Notes: a model not told the origin generated them from the letters alone. Shown: positions 8,399 through 17,398, counted from the first letter of the stretch. The stretch: DNA of 64,000 nucleotides from Comamonadaceae bacterium (GCA_947455465.1 CANGNS010000001.1:124001-188000); one strand, 5' to 3'. Numbers and translations are program-made.

Positions 8399-9637
8399 AT
8401 GGAAACCAGTGAACGCATCGGCGCACATGGATTGGCCGATTTGGCCGCCATGTGCGTGCAATCGGGATTGGGCACCTGGCAGCTGGGACGGCGCCAACTG
8501 CTCCCGGTGGTGCAAGGTGGCATGGGCGTGGGAGTATCGGCGGGCGGACTGGCCGGCGCCGTGGCTGCCACCGGCGCTTTGGGCACGATTTCGGCGGTCG
8601 ATTTGCGCCGCCTGCACACCGACCTCATGGCCCAAACCGGCCACTTGGACAAAGAACCCGACGCGCGCCAAACCATCGAAGCGGCCAACCTGCTCGCACT
8701 GGACCGCGAAATCCGCCGGGCCCGTGGCATCGCCAAGGGCCAAGGCGCGATTGCCGTCAACATCATGAAAGCCGTAAGCCAGTACAGCGCTTATGTGCAG
8801 CAAGCGCTGCAAAGCGGTGCGGACGCCATTGTGGTGGGCGCCGGTTTGCCGCTGGACCTGCCCGAGCTGGCGCGCGACTTTCCCGAGGCCGCCCTGATTC
8901 CGATCCTGTCCGACGCCCGGGGCGTGCAGCTGGTGGTGCGCAAATGGGAAAAACGCGGCCGTTTGCCCAGCGCCGTGGTCATCGAGCACCCGCGCCTGGC
9001 CGGCGGCCACCTGGGTGCAGCCAAAGTGGCCGAGCTCAACGACCGGCGCTTTGACTTTGATGTCGCTATTCCGCAGGTGCTCGAATTCTTTAAAACGGCG
9101 GGGCTGGAGGGGCGCATACCGCTGATTGCCGCCGGCGGCATCTCCTGCCGCGCCGATATCTTGCGTTTGCAGGGCCTGGGCGCCTCGGCGGTGCAGCTCG
9201 GAACGGCGTTTGCCGTCACGCAGGAGTGCGACGCTGCGCCCGAGTTCAAACATATTTTGGCCGGCGCAAGGCCGCAGGACATTGTGGAGTTCATGAGCGT
9301 CTCTGGCCTGCCAGCGCGTGCGGTGCGCACGCCCTGGCTGGACAAATACCTGCGGGTCGAATCCAAGCTGCAAGCTGCGGCGCACGAAAAAAAGAAATGC
9401 AATATGTCGTTTGACTGCCTGGCCCACTGCGGTTTGCGCGACGGCGTGGCCACCATCGGGCAGTTTTGTATTGACCAGCAACTGGGCCATGCTTTAGAGG
9501 GCGACACCCAGCGCGGTCTGTTTTTCAGGGGCGCCGGACCACTGCCTTTTGGAGAACACATTCGATCGGTGGCCGAGTTGATGCAGTGGCTGATCGGCGA
9601 TGTCCGGCCCCTGTCCCTAGCCCCGGAGGCCTTATGA
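8399..9637 (+). CDS. Nitronate monooxygenase-like FMN oxidoreductase
   Basis: A 412-residue TIM-barrel flavoprotein of the 2-nitropropane dioxygenase/YrpB family. The N-terminal VVQGGMGVGVS flavin-binding turn, GADAIVVGAGLPLDLPELA, and the phosphate-binding IAAGGISCRADILRLQGLGASAVQLGTAF are clear. It has a cysteine-containing C-terminal extension (residues about 335-412). ATG 8399 has AAGGAA eight bases upstream; an ATG seven bases earlier is out of frame. The last bases overlap the nrdJ start (ATGA), so translation is coupled. Its substrate is unknown; flavin-dependent detoxification of nitronates is the known activity of characterised relatives. Confidence 0.85.
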   Translation: METSERIGAHGLADLAAMCVQSGLGTWQLGRRQLLPVVQGGMGVGVSAGGLAGAVAATGALGTISAVDLRRLHTDLMAQTGHLDKEPDARQTIEAANLLALDREIRRARGIAKGQGAIAVNIMKAVSQYSAYVQQALQSGADAIVVGAGLPLDLPELARDFPEAALIPILSDARGVQLVVRKWEKRGRLPSAVVIEHPRLAGGHLGAAKVAELNDRRFDFDVAIPQVLEFFKTAGLEGRIPLIAAGGISCRADILRLQGLGASAVQLGTAFAVTQECDAAPEFKHILAGARPQDIVEFMSVSGLPARAVRTPWLDKYLRVESKLQAAAHEKKKCNMSFDCLAHCGLRDGVATIGQFCIDQQLGHALEGDTQRGLFFRGAGPLPFGEHIRSVAELMQWLIGDVRPLSLAPEAL

Positions 9638-12051
9638 ACGCACGGGAGCGCGCCGCCCATGCCTTGGCGCCACAAACCATCAGCACCGACGTGCTGCAAG
9701 AGAAATACCTCAAGCCTGGCGAACACACAGCCCAAGACCTTTACCTGCGCGTGGCGCGGGCGCTGGCCTCGGTGGAGTCGCCCGATAGCCAAGCGCAGTA
9801 TGAGGCGCTGTTTCTGGCTAATTTAGAAAACGGCGCGATTGGCGCCGGGCGCATCATGAGCGCAGCGGGCGCGGGCATGGACGCCACGCTGATCAATTGC
9901 TTTGTGCAACCGGTGGGCGACTGCATTCAGGGCATGGACGAACAAGGCTACCCTGGCATTTACGAAGCCTTGCGCGAAGCGGCCGAAACCATGCGCCGAG
10001 GCGGTGGCGTGGGCTATGACTTTTCGCGCATCCGCCCGCGCGGTGCGCAGGTTAAAGGGACGGCCTCCATCGCCTCGGGGCCGTGCAGCTACATCAACGT
10101 GTTTGACCAATCCTGCGCCACGGTGGAGAGCGCGGGCGCCCGCCGGGGCGCGCAAATGGGCGTGCTGCGCATCGACCACCCGGATGTGCTGGAGTTCATC
10201 GGCGCCAAGCGTACGCCGGGGCGTTGGAATAATTTCAACGTATCGGTCGCCGTGCCTGATGCCTTTATGCAAGCATTGTCCAAGCAGGCCGATTGGCAGT
10301 TGGTGCACGCGGCCAAGCCTGGCGGTGACCGCATCGCCCAAGGCGCATGGCGCCGCGACGATGGCCAGTGGGTGTATGCCACTTTACCGGCGCAAGACCT
10401 GTGGGACCACGTTATGCGCTCGGCCTATGACTATGCTGAACCGGGTATTTTGTTTTTGGACACCATCGCCCGGGACAACAATTTATCGGCCATCGAGACC
10501 ATCAGCGCTACCAACCCTTGCGGCGAGCAGCCCTTGCCGCCCTACGGTTGCTGTGATTTGGGTCCGATCATCCTGCCGCGCTTTGTGCACAAGCCTTTTG
10601 GCGTGGGCGGACCGGCTGCGTTTGACTTTTCGGCGTTTGAAAGTGCTGTGCAACTGCAGGTGCGCGCCCTGGACAATGTGCTGGAACTCACCTATTGGCC
10701 GCTGGCGCAACAGCAAGCCGAGGCCGCCGCCAAACGGCGCATTGGCGTAGGTTTTACCGGCCTGGGCAATACCCTGACCATGCTGGGCCTGCGCTACGAC
10801 AGCGAAGACGGCCGCGCCATGGCCGCGCTGATCGCCCGCCACATGCGCGACGCAGCGTATGCCGCCTCGGTGGCGCTGGCCCGAGAGCGCGGGCCCTTCC
10901 CGCTGTTTGACCCCGAGACCTATTTTGCCGAGGGCAACTTCGCCTCGCGCCTGCCCGCCGCCCTGCAAGAGGCGATTGCCACTTACGGCATACGCAACAG
11001 CCACCTGCTCTCGATAGCGCCCACGGGCACGGTTAGCCTTGCATTCGCGGACAACGCGTCTAACGGCATCGAGCCCGCGTTTTCCTGGATGTACCGGCGC
11101 AAAAAGCGCCTGGCCGACGGCAGCACCCAAGATTACGCGGTCGAGGACCACGCCTGGCGCGTGTTCAAGCATCTGGGCGGCGACGTCAACGCCCTGCCCG
11201 ACTATTTTGTCAGCGCGCTGGAGATGTCGGCCCAAGACCATATCGCCATGATGCAGGCGGTGCAGCCTTATATCGACACCGCGATTTCCAAAACCGTGAA
11301 TGTGCCGGTGGACTACCCGTTTGCCCAGTTCAGTGACTTGTACCGCCAGGCCTGGCAAGCGGGCCTCAAAGGCCTTGCCAGTTACCGGCCTAACCCGATA
11401 TTGGGCTCGGTGCTCGATACCGGCGCGCCGGCCAGTCCGGGCGCCGCTGCCGCCGCGGACGCCCATGTCGACCCGATGCGCAGCGTCATCGAGAGCCGCC
11501 CCAAAGGCGCCTTGTCTGCGGTCGCCGAAAAAATCGAGTACTGGACGCAGGAGGGGCGCAAGCATGTGTACCTGGTGGTGTCCTTTTTGCCCGTCGCGGC
11601 CTCGGAGGGCGGGCCGACGGTGGAGCGGGCGATAGAGTTTTTCATGCCCGTGGGCCAGAGCGGCGAGTCGCAGCAGTGGATGACCTCGAGCATGCGCCTG
11701 CTCTCGCTGGCCGCGCGCGGCGGCTTTTTGCAGCGGGCGCTGGCCGATATGCGCAAAGTGGCCTGGGACCGTGGTCCGGTGCGCCTGGGTACGCTGGAGC
11801 GCGCCGATGGCGCCCAGGTTCCGCTATGGCATGACTCGGAGGTGGCTGCGATGGCCTATGCCATCCAAAACATCATCGCCCAGCGACAAGGTGCTGCACC
11901 GGCCCCTGCGCCAGGCCACAAAAGCGATGCCGCGCCGGTGTCTTCCAGCTTCGGCGGTAAAAAATGCCAGGAATGTGGGGCCCACGCCGTCATCAAGCGC
12001 GACGGCTGCGAGCACTGCAGCGCCTGCGGCTGGCTGGGCAGCTGCGGTTAA
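9634..12051 (+). CDS. nrdJ: Adenosylcobalamin-dependent ribonucleotide reductase
   Basis: An 805-residue class II reductase making deoxyribonucleotides using B12 in place of a tyrosyl or glycyl radical, so it works with or without oxygen. The active-site features are the INCF cysteine near residue 89, the radical-shuttle NPCGEQPLPPYGCC at about 294-307, and IAPTGTVS. The C-terminus carries a four-to-six-cysteine zinc-ribbon tail (KCQECG...CEHCSACGW) used to re-reduce the active-site disulfide. GGAGG lies five bases before ATG 9634, and the gene overlaps the preceding flavoprotein by four bases. The upstream FNR/Anr box suggests higher expression at low oxygen. Confidence 0.95.
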   Translation: MNARERAAHALAPQTISTDVLQEKYLKPGEHTAQDLYLRVARALASVESPDSQAQYEALFLANLENGAIGAGRIMSAAGAGMDATLINCFVQPVGDCIQGMDEQGYPGIYEALREAAETMRRGGGVGYDFSRIRPRGAQVKGTASIASGPCSYINVFDQSCATVESAGARRGAQMGVLRIDHPDVLEFIGAKRTPGRWNNFNVSVAVPDAFMQALSKQADWQLVHAAKPGGDRIAQGAWRRDDGQWVYATLPAQDLWDHVMRSAYDYAEPGILFLDTIARDNNLSAIETISATNPCGEQPLPPYGCCDLGPIILPRFVHKPFGVGGPAAFDFSAFESAVQLQVRALDNVLELTYWPLAQQQAEAAAKRRIGVGFTGLGNTLTMLGLRYDSEDGRAMAALIARHMRDAAYAASVALARERGPFPLFDPETYFAEGNFASRLPAALQEAIATYGIRNSHLLSIAPTGTVSLAFADNASNGIEPAFSWMYRRKKRLADGSTQDYAVEDHAWRVFKHLGGDVNALPDYFVSALEMSAQDHIAMMQAVQPYIDTAISKTVNVPVDYPFAQFSDLYRQAWQAGLKGLASYRPNPILGSVLDTGAPASPGAAAAADAHVDPMRSVIESRPKGALSAVAEKIEYWTQEGRKHVYLVVSFLPVAASEGGPTVERAIEFFMPVGQSGESQQWMTSSMRLLSLAARGGFLQRALADMRKVAWDRGPVRLGTLERADGAQVPLWHDSEVAAMAYAIQNIIAQRQGAAPAPAPGHKSDAAPVSSSFGGKKCQECGAHAVIKRDGCEHCSACGWLGSCG

Positions 12052-12058
12052 ACCCAGC

Positions 12059-12076
12059 GCTTGACCTAGGTCAAGC
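12059..12076. promoter_or_regulatory. FNR/CRP-family-like palindrome
   Basis: GCTTGACCTAGGTCAAGC is a perfect 18-bp palindrome with the core TTGAC-N4-GTCAA, very similar to the box at 8278-8295. It is centred about 42 bp before the ATG at 12110, close enough to overlap that gene's promoter. Confidence 0.5.
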
Positions 12077-12109
12077 CCGCCAGGGCGGCCCACGTGCGAC
12101 ACTTGCGCC

Positions 12110-12478
12110 ATGAGAAATACCGCCCTTTCCATTCCCGCCATGGCATTCGCGCGCTGCTGCGCCGCTGCCGTCACGACGATCTTGTTGCTGCTTTCGGCGC
12201 TGGCCCAGCCCGCCTATGCGTCGGATTTGCCGACCATCGGTCTGCATGAATTGCCGCAAAATTTGCAGGATATTTATGCCATCAACCGCCCAGAGCTGGG
12301 CAAGTTTGGCCATTGCGCTGCCGCCTTTGACAGCCGCACCGACGGTATGAAAATGGCCATCAGCTGCGCCATGTATGTGCGCCTGTCAGCGCAGGGCGAA
12401 CGCAAATCGGTGGAGCTGTGTACCGAGCGGGCCAAGTTCCTTAAGGTCAAGGCGCCCTGCAAACTGATCGTCGAATAA
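12110..12478 (+). CDS. Small secreted cysteine-containing protein
   Basis: A 122-residue protein with a clear signal peptide (hydrophobic residues about 14-34, AYA-S cleavage site near 38). The mature part of about 85 residues has four cysteines (GHC, SCAM, ELC, APC) that could form two disulfides. I do not recognise the family. The FNR-like palindrome just upstream suggests control by oxygen or nitrogen-oxide status. Confidence 0.75.
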   Translation: MRNTALSIPAMAFARCCAAAVTTILLLLSALAQPAYASDLPTIGLHELPQNLQDIYAINRPELGKFGHCAAAFDSRTDGMKMAISCAMYVRLSAQGERKSVELCTERAKFLKVKAPCKLIVE

Positions 12479-12558
12479 AAGGCCGCACTCCGCGCCCCCA
12501 GGGCGGCAAAACCCGCAGCCCCAGCCGGTCTTGCCTGCGCGCCGCATAATTGCGGCCT

Positions 12559-13515
12559 ATGTCTTTGCCCCCCACTCCGCTCGCGCCAGCCCAGGCGCTG
12601 CCAGAACTGCCGTCAGGCCAGCTGCCACTTGCCCATTGGGGCGTCATCCAGATCACCGGCGCCGACGCGGCCAGCTTTATCCACGGCCAGTTGAGCAATG
12701 ATTTTGTGCTGCTGCCCGATGGCGGCGCACGCTTAGCCGCTTTGTGCACCGCCAAGGGGCGGATGCAGGCCAGCTTTGTTGGCGTGCGCTCCAGCAGCAG
12801 CGACATCCGCCTGGTGTGCAGCCGCGATGTGCTGGCGCCCACGCTCAAGCGCCTGTCGATGTTTGTGCTGCGCGCCAAGGCGACGCTGCGCGACGCCACC
12901 GAGGACTTTGCCCTGTGGGGCCTAATCGGCCAAGCCTGCCTGCCACTGGCGCAGACCACGCCCTGGACGTGTGCGCGCATGGGTAGCGCGGACGTGGTGC
13001 AGCTTTACCCGGCCGGCGGACAGGCCAGGCAACTTTGGATGGGCCCGCCCAGCGAGGCACCGCCGCCGGCAGCGCATTTGGAGGCGCAACAATGGGCGCT
13101 GGGCGAGGTGTTATCAGGCGTGGCCACGGTCAACGCGGCGGTAGTCGAAGCCTTTGTGCCGCAAATGCTCAATTACGAGTCGGTCGATGGCGTGAGTTTC
13201 AAGAAAGGCTGCTACCCCGGCCAGGAGGTCGTAGCCCGCAGCCAATTCAGGGGCACGCTCAAGCGGCGCGCTTACATCTTGGCCGGCGATGCCAACGCTG
13301 AACTTGCGCCCGGGCAAGACTTGTTTTCATCCCTGGACGAAGCGCAGGCCTGCGGCACGGTGGTGCAGGTCGCGCAAGCGCCCTCTGGCCGGCGGTATTG
13401 CATTGCCTCTTTGCAGACCGAGGCGGCGGCGCAAGGCGTATTGCATGCCGGCAGCGCCCAGGGGCCGGTGCTCGGCATCATTGCCCTGCCCTACGCTTTG
13501 CGCGACGATATTTAA
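12559..13515 (+). CDS. ygfZ: YgfZ folate-binding protein
   Basis: A 318-residue protein of the YgfZ/GcvT-like family that supports iron-sulfur cluster assembly and repair. The signature K-G-C-Y-x-G-Q-E (about 216-223) followed by VVARSQFRG is intact, and the N-terminal FIHGQLSNDF segment is typical. ATG 12559 is chosen over a TTG three codons earlier; no strong ribosome-binding site is seen. The end overlaps the convergent thioesterase gene by four bases. Confidence 0.9.
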   Translation: MSLPPTPLAPAQALPELPSGQLPLAHWGVIQITGADAASFIHGQLSNDFVLLPDGGARLAALCTAKGRMQASFVGVRSSSSDIRLVCSRDVLAPTLKRLSMFVLRAKATLRDATEDFALWGLIGQACLPLAQTTPWTCARMGSADVVQLYPAGGQARQLWMGPPSEAPPPAAHLEAQQWALGEVLSGVATVNAAVVEAFVPQMLNYESVDGVSFKKGCYPGQEVVARSQFRGTLKRRAYILAGDANAELAPGQDLFSSLDEAQACGTVVQVAQAPSGRRYCIASLQTEAAAQGVLHAGSAQGPVLGIIALPYALRDDI

Positions 13516-14204
13516 GCGCCAGCGCCCGCCAACAAGGCCTGTGCGGCAAGCCCTTCCCAGCCGGAGCCACGCAACAAGGGGGCGACGGCCAGCAAATCGG
13601 GCTGCGCGCCTGGCGCTTTGGACAAGCGGGCACTGGCGACCGGTTCCTGGAGCGCATTGACCAGCACGCAGTGCACCGCGCCAGCGTCATGCCCATCGGC
13701 GGGGCGCAGGCGCAAGACGGCGTCCTCAAGCTGCGACCAACTGCCTATGCGGGTTTGCACTACGGCTTGCCCGGCCTCATAGCCCAGCAGCAAATCGCGC
13801 AGCACGGCGGGCACCGGCAAAGCGCGCTTGGCCACGGGGTCGGCAAACACGTACACCAGCTCTGCGCCCACCAGCAACTGCCCATCCCGGAAAATGCCGC
13901 TGCGCAATTGCAAAGAGCTGTTGCCGATGTGCGCGCAGCGCAGCCCGACATCTAACAGGTCGTCATAGTGCGCGGAAGCGTGGAACTCCAGGGTGGATTT
14001 GCGCACAAACAAATCGCCGCCCATGGCTTGGAGACTGGGCTCATAAGGCAACGCCAGGGCGCGCCAGTAATCGCCCAGCGCGGTGTCCACGTACATCAGG
14101 TAGTGGGGGTTAAAAACAATTTTTTGCAAATCCACCTCGGCCCAGCGCACGCGCAGGCGGTGGAAAAAACGGAATTGATCCTGCGAGAGTGCAGTTTCTG
14201 CCAT
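13512..14204 (-). CDS. FadM/YbgC-like thioesterase with truncated GNAT-like tail
   Basis: A 230-residue protein. Residues about 10-140 are a hotdog-fold acyl-CoA thioesterase: VRWAEVDLQKIVFNPHYLMYVD matches the catalytic Asp/Tyr region of the 4-hydroxybenzoyl-CoA thioesterase family. The remaining 80 or so residues look like the central strands of a GNAT acetyltransferase (VHCVLVNALQEPVASARLSK, then LLAVAPLLRGSGWEGLAAQALL resembling motif A), but the acetyl-CoA loop is poorly kept and the domain stops right after it. It may be a decayed thioesterase-GNAT fusion. The stop overlaps convergent ygfZ. Confidence 0.8.
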   Translation of the reverse strand: MAETALSQDQFRFFHRLRVRWAEVDLQKIVFNPHYLMYVDTALGDYWRALALPYEPSLQAMGGDLFVRKSTLEFHASAHYDDLLDVGLRCAHIGNSSLQLRSGIFRDGQLLVGAELVYVFADPVAKRALPVPAVLRDLLLGYEAGQAVVQTRIGSWSQLEDAVLRLRPADGHDAGAVHCVLVNALQEPVASARLSKAPGAQPDLLAVAPLLRGSGWEGLAAQALLAGAGA

Positions 14205-14207
14205 GGT

Positions 14208-15659
14208 CTAGGCCCTTTCTACTGGCTTGGACACCAAGTACAACAATCCAAACACCAAAGCGCCGTTGAGCAGCAGCATTTCCAGGCCAATCTGGTAGGT
14301 GCCAAGCAAATCGCTTTGGTACCGGTCCAGGCCCAGGCACAGCAAGGGCCCTGCCAGTGCCACCCAAGGCACCCAGCGGTCTTGCACTTGGCGATGGGTC
14401 AGGATGCCAAAACTAAACAGCCCGAGCAAAGGGCCATAGGTAAAGCCCGCCAGTTTGAGGATGAGCCCGATCATGCTGGGGCTGTCCGCCCACTTGAATC
14501 CCATGATCAGCAGCAAAAACAGCAGGGCAAAGCCCAGGTGCACGCGGTGCCGAATCCGGGTGCGGGCCGCTTCGTCCAGCTGTGCATTGCGCGAAATGCC
14601 CAAAATATCAATACAAAAACTCGAGGTCAGCGCGGTAATCGCGCCGTCGGCGCTGGGAAAAAGCGCAGAAATCAGGGCAATCACAAACAAAATTTGCACC
14701 ATAGGCGGCAGATACGCAAAAACCACCGCGGGGAATAATTTATCCCCCGTCGCCGCCAAGCCTGCGCTGCTGGCAAACATGGTCAACAGGCCGCCCAGGT
14801 ACAAAAACAAGAGCACCACGCCTAGCATGGTGACGCTGAGCAACAGAATGTTTTTCTGCGCGTCGCGCAAAGTGGTAACCGAGATACTTTTTTGCATCAT
14901 CTCCTGGTCCATGCCGGTCATGGCGATGGCGATAAATAGGCCCGCCAGAATTTGCTTGGCAAAGAAAAACCGGCTATCTACCTCGGTAGAAAATATCCGC
15001 GCCAGGCCTTTTTCCTGGAGTTGCGCCAATGCCTGCACCGGGCCCATGTCCAGTTGGCCCAATAGATAGGCGACGCAGATCAGCAAGCCGGCCAGCATGC
15101 AGGTGGTTTGTAAGGTGTCGGTCCAAATCAGTGTCTTGACACCGCCGCGGTAGGTGTAGAGCACGATCATCAGCAGTATCAGCAAAGTTGTAAACCAAAA
15201 CGGCAGGCCCAGATCGCCCAATATCACGTCTTGCAATATGCGCACCACCAAATACAGCCGCGCTGTGGCACCCAAAGTGCGCGAGAGTATGAAAAAAGTA
15301 GCCCCCGCCTGGTAACTGCGCCGGCCTAGGCGAATATCCAGGTAGTGGTAAATCGATACCAATTGCAGGCGGTAATACAGGGGCAACAGGACATAGGCAA
15401 TGACCAGATAGCCGAAAAATTGCCCCAGAATGATCTGGAAATAATAAAACCCATCGCGGCTGACCGCACCGGGAACGCTGATAAATGTCACCCCCGACAA
15501 GGAGGTGCCAATCATTCCGAAGGCCACCAGCATCCAGTGGCTGTTGCGGTTGCCAATAAAAAATGCCGCGTTATTGCCTTTGCGGCTGGTTTGCCAGGCC
15601 ACGGCCAGCAAGAGGCCGAAATAGAGCAAAACGATGGTGAACAAAATGGCGGGCGACAT
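14208..15659 (-). CDS. Sodium:solute symporter family protein
   Basis: A 483-residue protein with about 13 hydrophobic helices, a member of the SSS family that couples sodium entry to uptake of sugars, amino acids or organic acids. Features are the N-terminal FFIGNRNSHWMLVAFGMIGTSLSGVTFISVPG (sodium-site region, helix 1-2), LGRRSYQAGATFFILSRTLGA and YTYRGGVKTLIWTDTLQ. The substrate cannot be read from sequence. It starts three bases after the thioesterase gene stop when read in its own direction, so the two may form an operon. Confidence 0.88.
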   Translation of the reverse strand: MSPAILFTIVLLYFGLLLAVAWQTSRKGNNAAFFIGNRNSHWMLVAFGMIGTSLSGVTFISVPGAVSRDGFYYFQIILGQFFGYLVIAYVLLPLYYRLQLVSIYHYLDIRLGRRSYQAGATFFILSRTLGATARLYLVVRILQDVILGDLGLPFWFTTLLILLMIVLYTYRGGVKTLIWTDTLQTTCMLAGLLICVAYLLGQLDMGPVQALAQLQEKGLARIFSTEVDSRFFFAKQILAGLFIAIAMTGMDQEMMQKSISVTTLRDAQKNILLLSVTMLGVVLLFLYLGGLLTMFASSAGLAATGDKLFPAVVFAYLPPMVQILFVIALISALFPSADGAITALTSSFCIDILGISRNAQLDEAARTRIRHRVHLGFALLFLLLIMGFKWADSPSMIGLILKLAGFTYGPLLGLFSFGILTHRQVQDRWVPWVALAGPLLCLGLDRYQSDLLGTYQIGLEMLLLNGALVFGLLYLVSKPVERA

Positions 15660-15737
15660 ACGGATTCCTTCCGGCCGGCGAGGCCGCTTGCCGTATTGTG
15701 CCTTCTGCAGAAGCGGCCCCCAGCTCGGCCTGCGGAC

Positions 15738-16520
15738 TTATACCGGAGCCACCGCGCCGTACATCACGTTAATGCGTGCCACGTATTTAGGAATATCGCC
15801 CGTGACCCGGCTGCCTTCATGGACCACCGAGTTCGGCCCAAACCCGTGCCTGAAAAACAAGGCGGCGCCTTTGACTGGCGCGACGTCTACCCACTGCCCG
15901 TCGCGCTGGAGCAAACGGGTATGGCCGCCCTGTACGCCATCGGATGCGTCATTGAGGTAAAGCAGCATCGTCAGGCCCGAACGCACCGTGTCTGGCCATT
16001 GCACCATGGTGTCGCGCTGGGCATTGAGGCTGTAACCCGGCCAATCACCGTCGGTATGGCGGTTAAAGACGTCGTTGGCATCGTAGCGGTACATATTGAT
16101 GCGGTGGCTCAAGCGCGGGAAAAGCGGCTGCCCATCGAGCGTGGCCGGTAGCAAATGCCCAATGCGTTGAAACAATGGTTCCATCAGTGCCGAATCGGCC
16201 ACCCAGTGCACTGATTTGTTCATGCGCATGCCCGGCGGCGTCACGATGCCTGGGGCCTCGTCGCGGTAGCCCAGTTGCTCGGTGGCAGCAACGATCGCGT
16301 CGGCCTCCGCTGCGCTAATGACCGGCTCAATGGCAAAGGCCAGCTGGCCTTCCAAGGCAATATCGCGTCGCACGGGGGCCTGTGCGGTATGGGTCGCCAA
16401 TCGCAGTGGCTCTGGCGGGGCGTCAAAGGCATGGACCGGCGTCATCGGGACCACGCCGCCCATGGGCAAGGAGCCAGGCAAATAGGCCACCGCATGATGG
16501 CCAGGAAAATCCATAGCCAT
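15738..16520 (-). CDS. 2-oxoglutarate/Fe(II)-dependent oxygenase
   Basis: A 260-residue protein of the prolyl-hydroxylase-like 2OG-Fe(II) superfamily. The iron facial triad is visible as HTDGD (His and Asp) and a distal His in SVVHEG, with the 2OG-anchoring basic residue in KYVARINVMY downstream; the strand order fits the double-stranded beta-helix core. Target unknown; relatives hydroxylate proteins or small molecules. It follows the cytochrome c gene by 3 bp on the same strand and may be co-transcribed with it. Confidence 0.8.
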   Translation of the reverse strand: MAMDFPGHHAVAYLPGSLPMGGVVPMTPVHAFDAPPEPLRLATHTAQAPVRRDIALEGQLAFAIEPVISAAEADAIVAATEQLGYRDEAPGIVTPPGMRMNKSVHWVADSALMEPLFQRIGHLLPATLDGQPLFPRLSHRINMYRYDANDVFNRHTDGDWPGYSLNAQRDTMVQWPDTVRSGLTMLLYLNDASDGVQGGHTRLLQRDGQWVDVAPVKGAALFFRHGFGPNSVVHEGSRVTGDIPKYVARINVMYGAVAPV

Positions 16521-16523
16521 GGC

Positions 16524-16859
16524 CTACTTTGCGCTCAAAATCCAGCTGGCCAGCTTCTTGATGTCAGCGTCAGAGATTTTCGGATGGGCAGGCATTGGCA
16601 ACTCCCCCCATTTGCCCACGCTGCCGTTGCGAATGCTTTGGGCCAACACGGCTTGGGCATCGGCTTGGCCGGCGTATTTGGCGGCGACGTCCTTGTAGGC
16701 GGGGCCAACCAACTTAGTCGCAACCGAATGACAGCCCAGACAATCATTTTTTCGCGCCAAGGCTTCGTTCGCAAAGCTGGTGCTGGCCACGCAGGATAAA
16801 CCGGCAGCCAGCACAAGGCTCCATTTTCCTTGGTGCGCGCTTGGCAGATATTTCGCCAT
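16524..16859 (-). CDS. Small monoheme class I cytochrome c
   Basis: A 111-residue periplasmic electron carrier. Residues 1-30 form a signal peptide (cleavage after SFA); the heme site CLGCH is at 40-44 and the distal ligand Met89 is in the ELPMPAHP loop, as in cytochrome c551/c552. ATG 16859 lies two bases past the gloA stop. It could take electrons from the GMC dehydrogenase encoded upstream, which lacks a cytochrome subunit of its own, but this link is only positional. Confidence 0.9.
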   Translation of the reverse strand: MAKYLPSAHQGKWSLVLAAGLSCVASTSFANEALARKNDCLGCHSVATKLVGPAYKDVAAKYAGQADAQAVLAQSIRNGSVGKWGELPMPAHPKISDADIKKLASWILSAK

Positions 16860-16861
16860 AT

Positions 16862-17398
16862 TTATTGCCCCAGGTTTTTCAGTCGGCCTGGCTCGACAAT
16901 CTCGATCCAATAGCCGTCTGGGTCCTGGATAAAGGCCACGTCTTTCATCTTTCCTTGGTCGGGGCGCTTAACAAAAATTACCTGGTTTTGGTCAAACCAG
17001 GCGGTGGCGCCGTCCAGGTCCGGCACGGAAAAGCAAATATGGCCAAATCCCTGCGGTTGCGCGTTGCCATTGTGGTATTTGAATTCCGGGTCGGTTTCCG
17101 TGCCCCAGTTATGGGTCAGCTCCAAAATACCGCGCTGGGCAAATGTCCAGGCCGTGCGCTCGCCAACATCCTGCGGCGCGCTTTCGTCCTCAAATGGACG
17201 GTGTAGAAAATACAGGGAGAACTGCATCTCTGGGAAATCGAGTTTGCGCAGCAAGCGCATGCCCATAATGCGGGTGTAAAAGTCCAGCGACACCTGTGGG
17301 TCCTTCACCCGCAGCATGGAGTGGTTAAACACAAATCCGCGCGTCGCCTCGGGCACTTCGGGGCACACACCAGCTTGGTCTTCGGTCGTAAAACTCAT
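16862..17398 (-). CDS. gloA: Lactoylglutathione lyase (glyoxalase I)
   Basis: A 178-residue glyoxalase I that isomerises the methylglyoxal-glutathione hemithioacetal to S-lactoylglutathione. Metal ligands are His26, Glu93 (LELTHNWGTE), His120 (GFGHI) and Glu166 (GYWIEI). The length and blocks such as MLRVKDPQVSLDFYTR and HNGNAQPQGFGH resemble the longer zinc-type enzymes of eukaryotes and pseudomonads more than the 135-residue E. coli nickel type. ATG 17398 is the first start in the conserved region; further upstream sequence in frame is not homologous. Confidence 0.93.
   Translation of the reverse strand: MSFTTEDQAGVCPEVPEATRGFVFNHSMLRVKDPQVSLDFYTRIMGMRLLRKLDFPEMQFSLYFLHRPFEDESAPQDVGERTAWTFAQRGILELTHNWGTETDPEFKYHNGNAQPQGFGHICFSVPDLDGATAWFDQNQVIFVKRPDQGKMKDVAFIQDPDGYWIEIVEPGRLKNLGQ

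Noticed and set aside
8354-9490. Minus-strand frame of 378 codons opposite the flavin oxidoreductase
   Set aside because: Composition and lack of domains mark it as a shadow of the plus-strand gene.
10483-11565. Minus-strand frame of 360 codons opposite nrdJ
   Set aside because: nrdJ is unmistakable over this stretch; the opposite frame has no family features.
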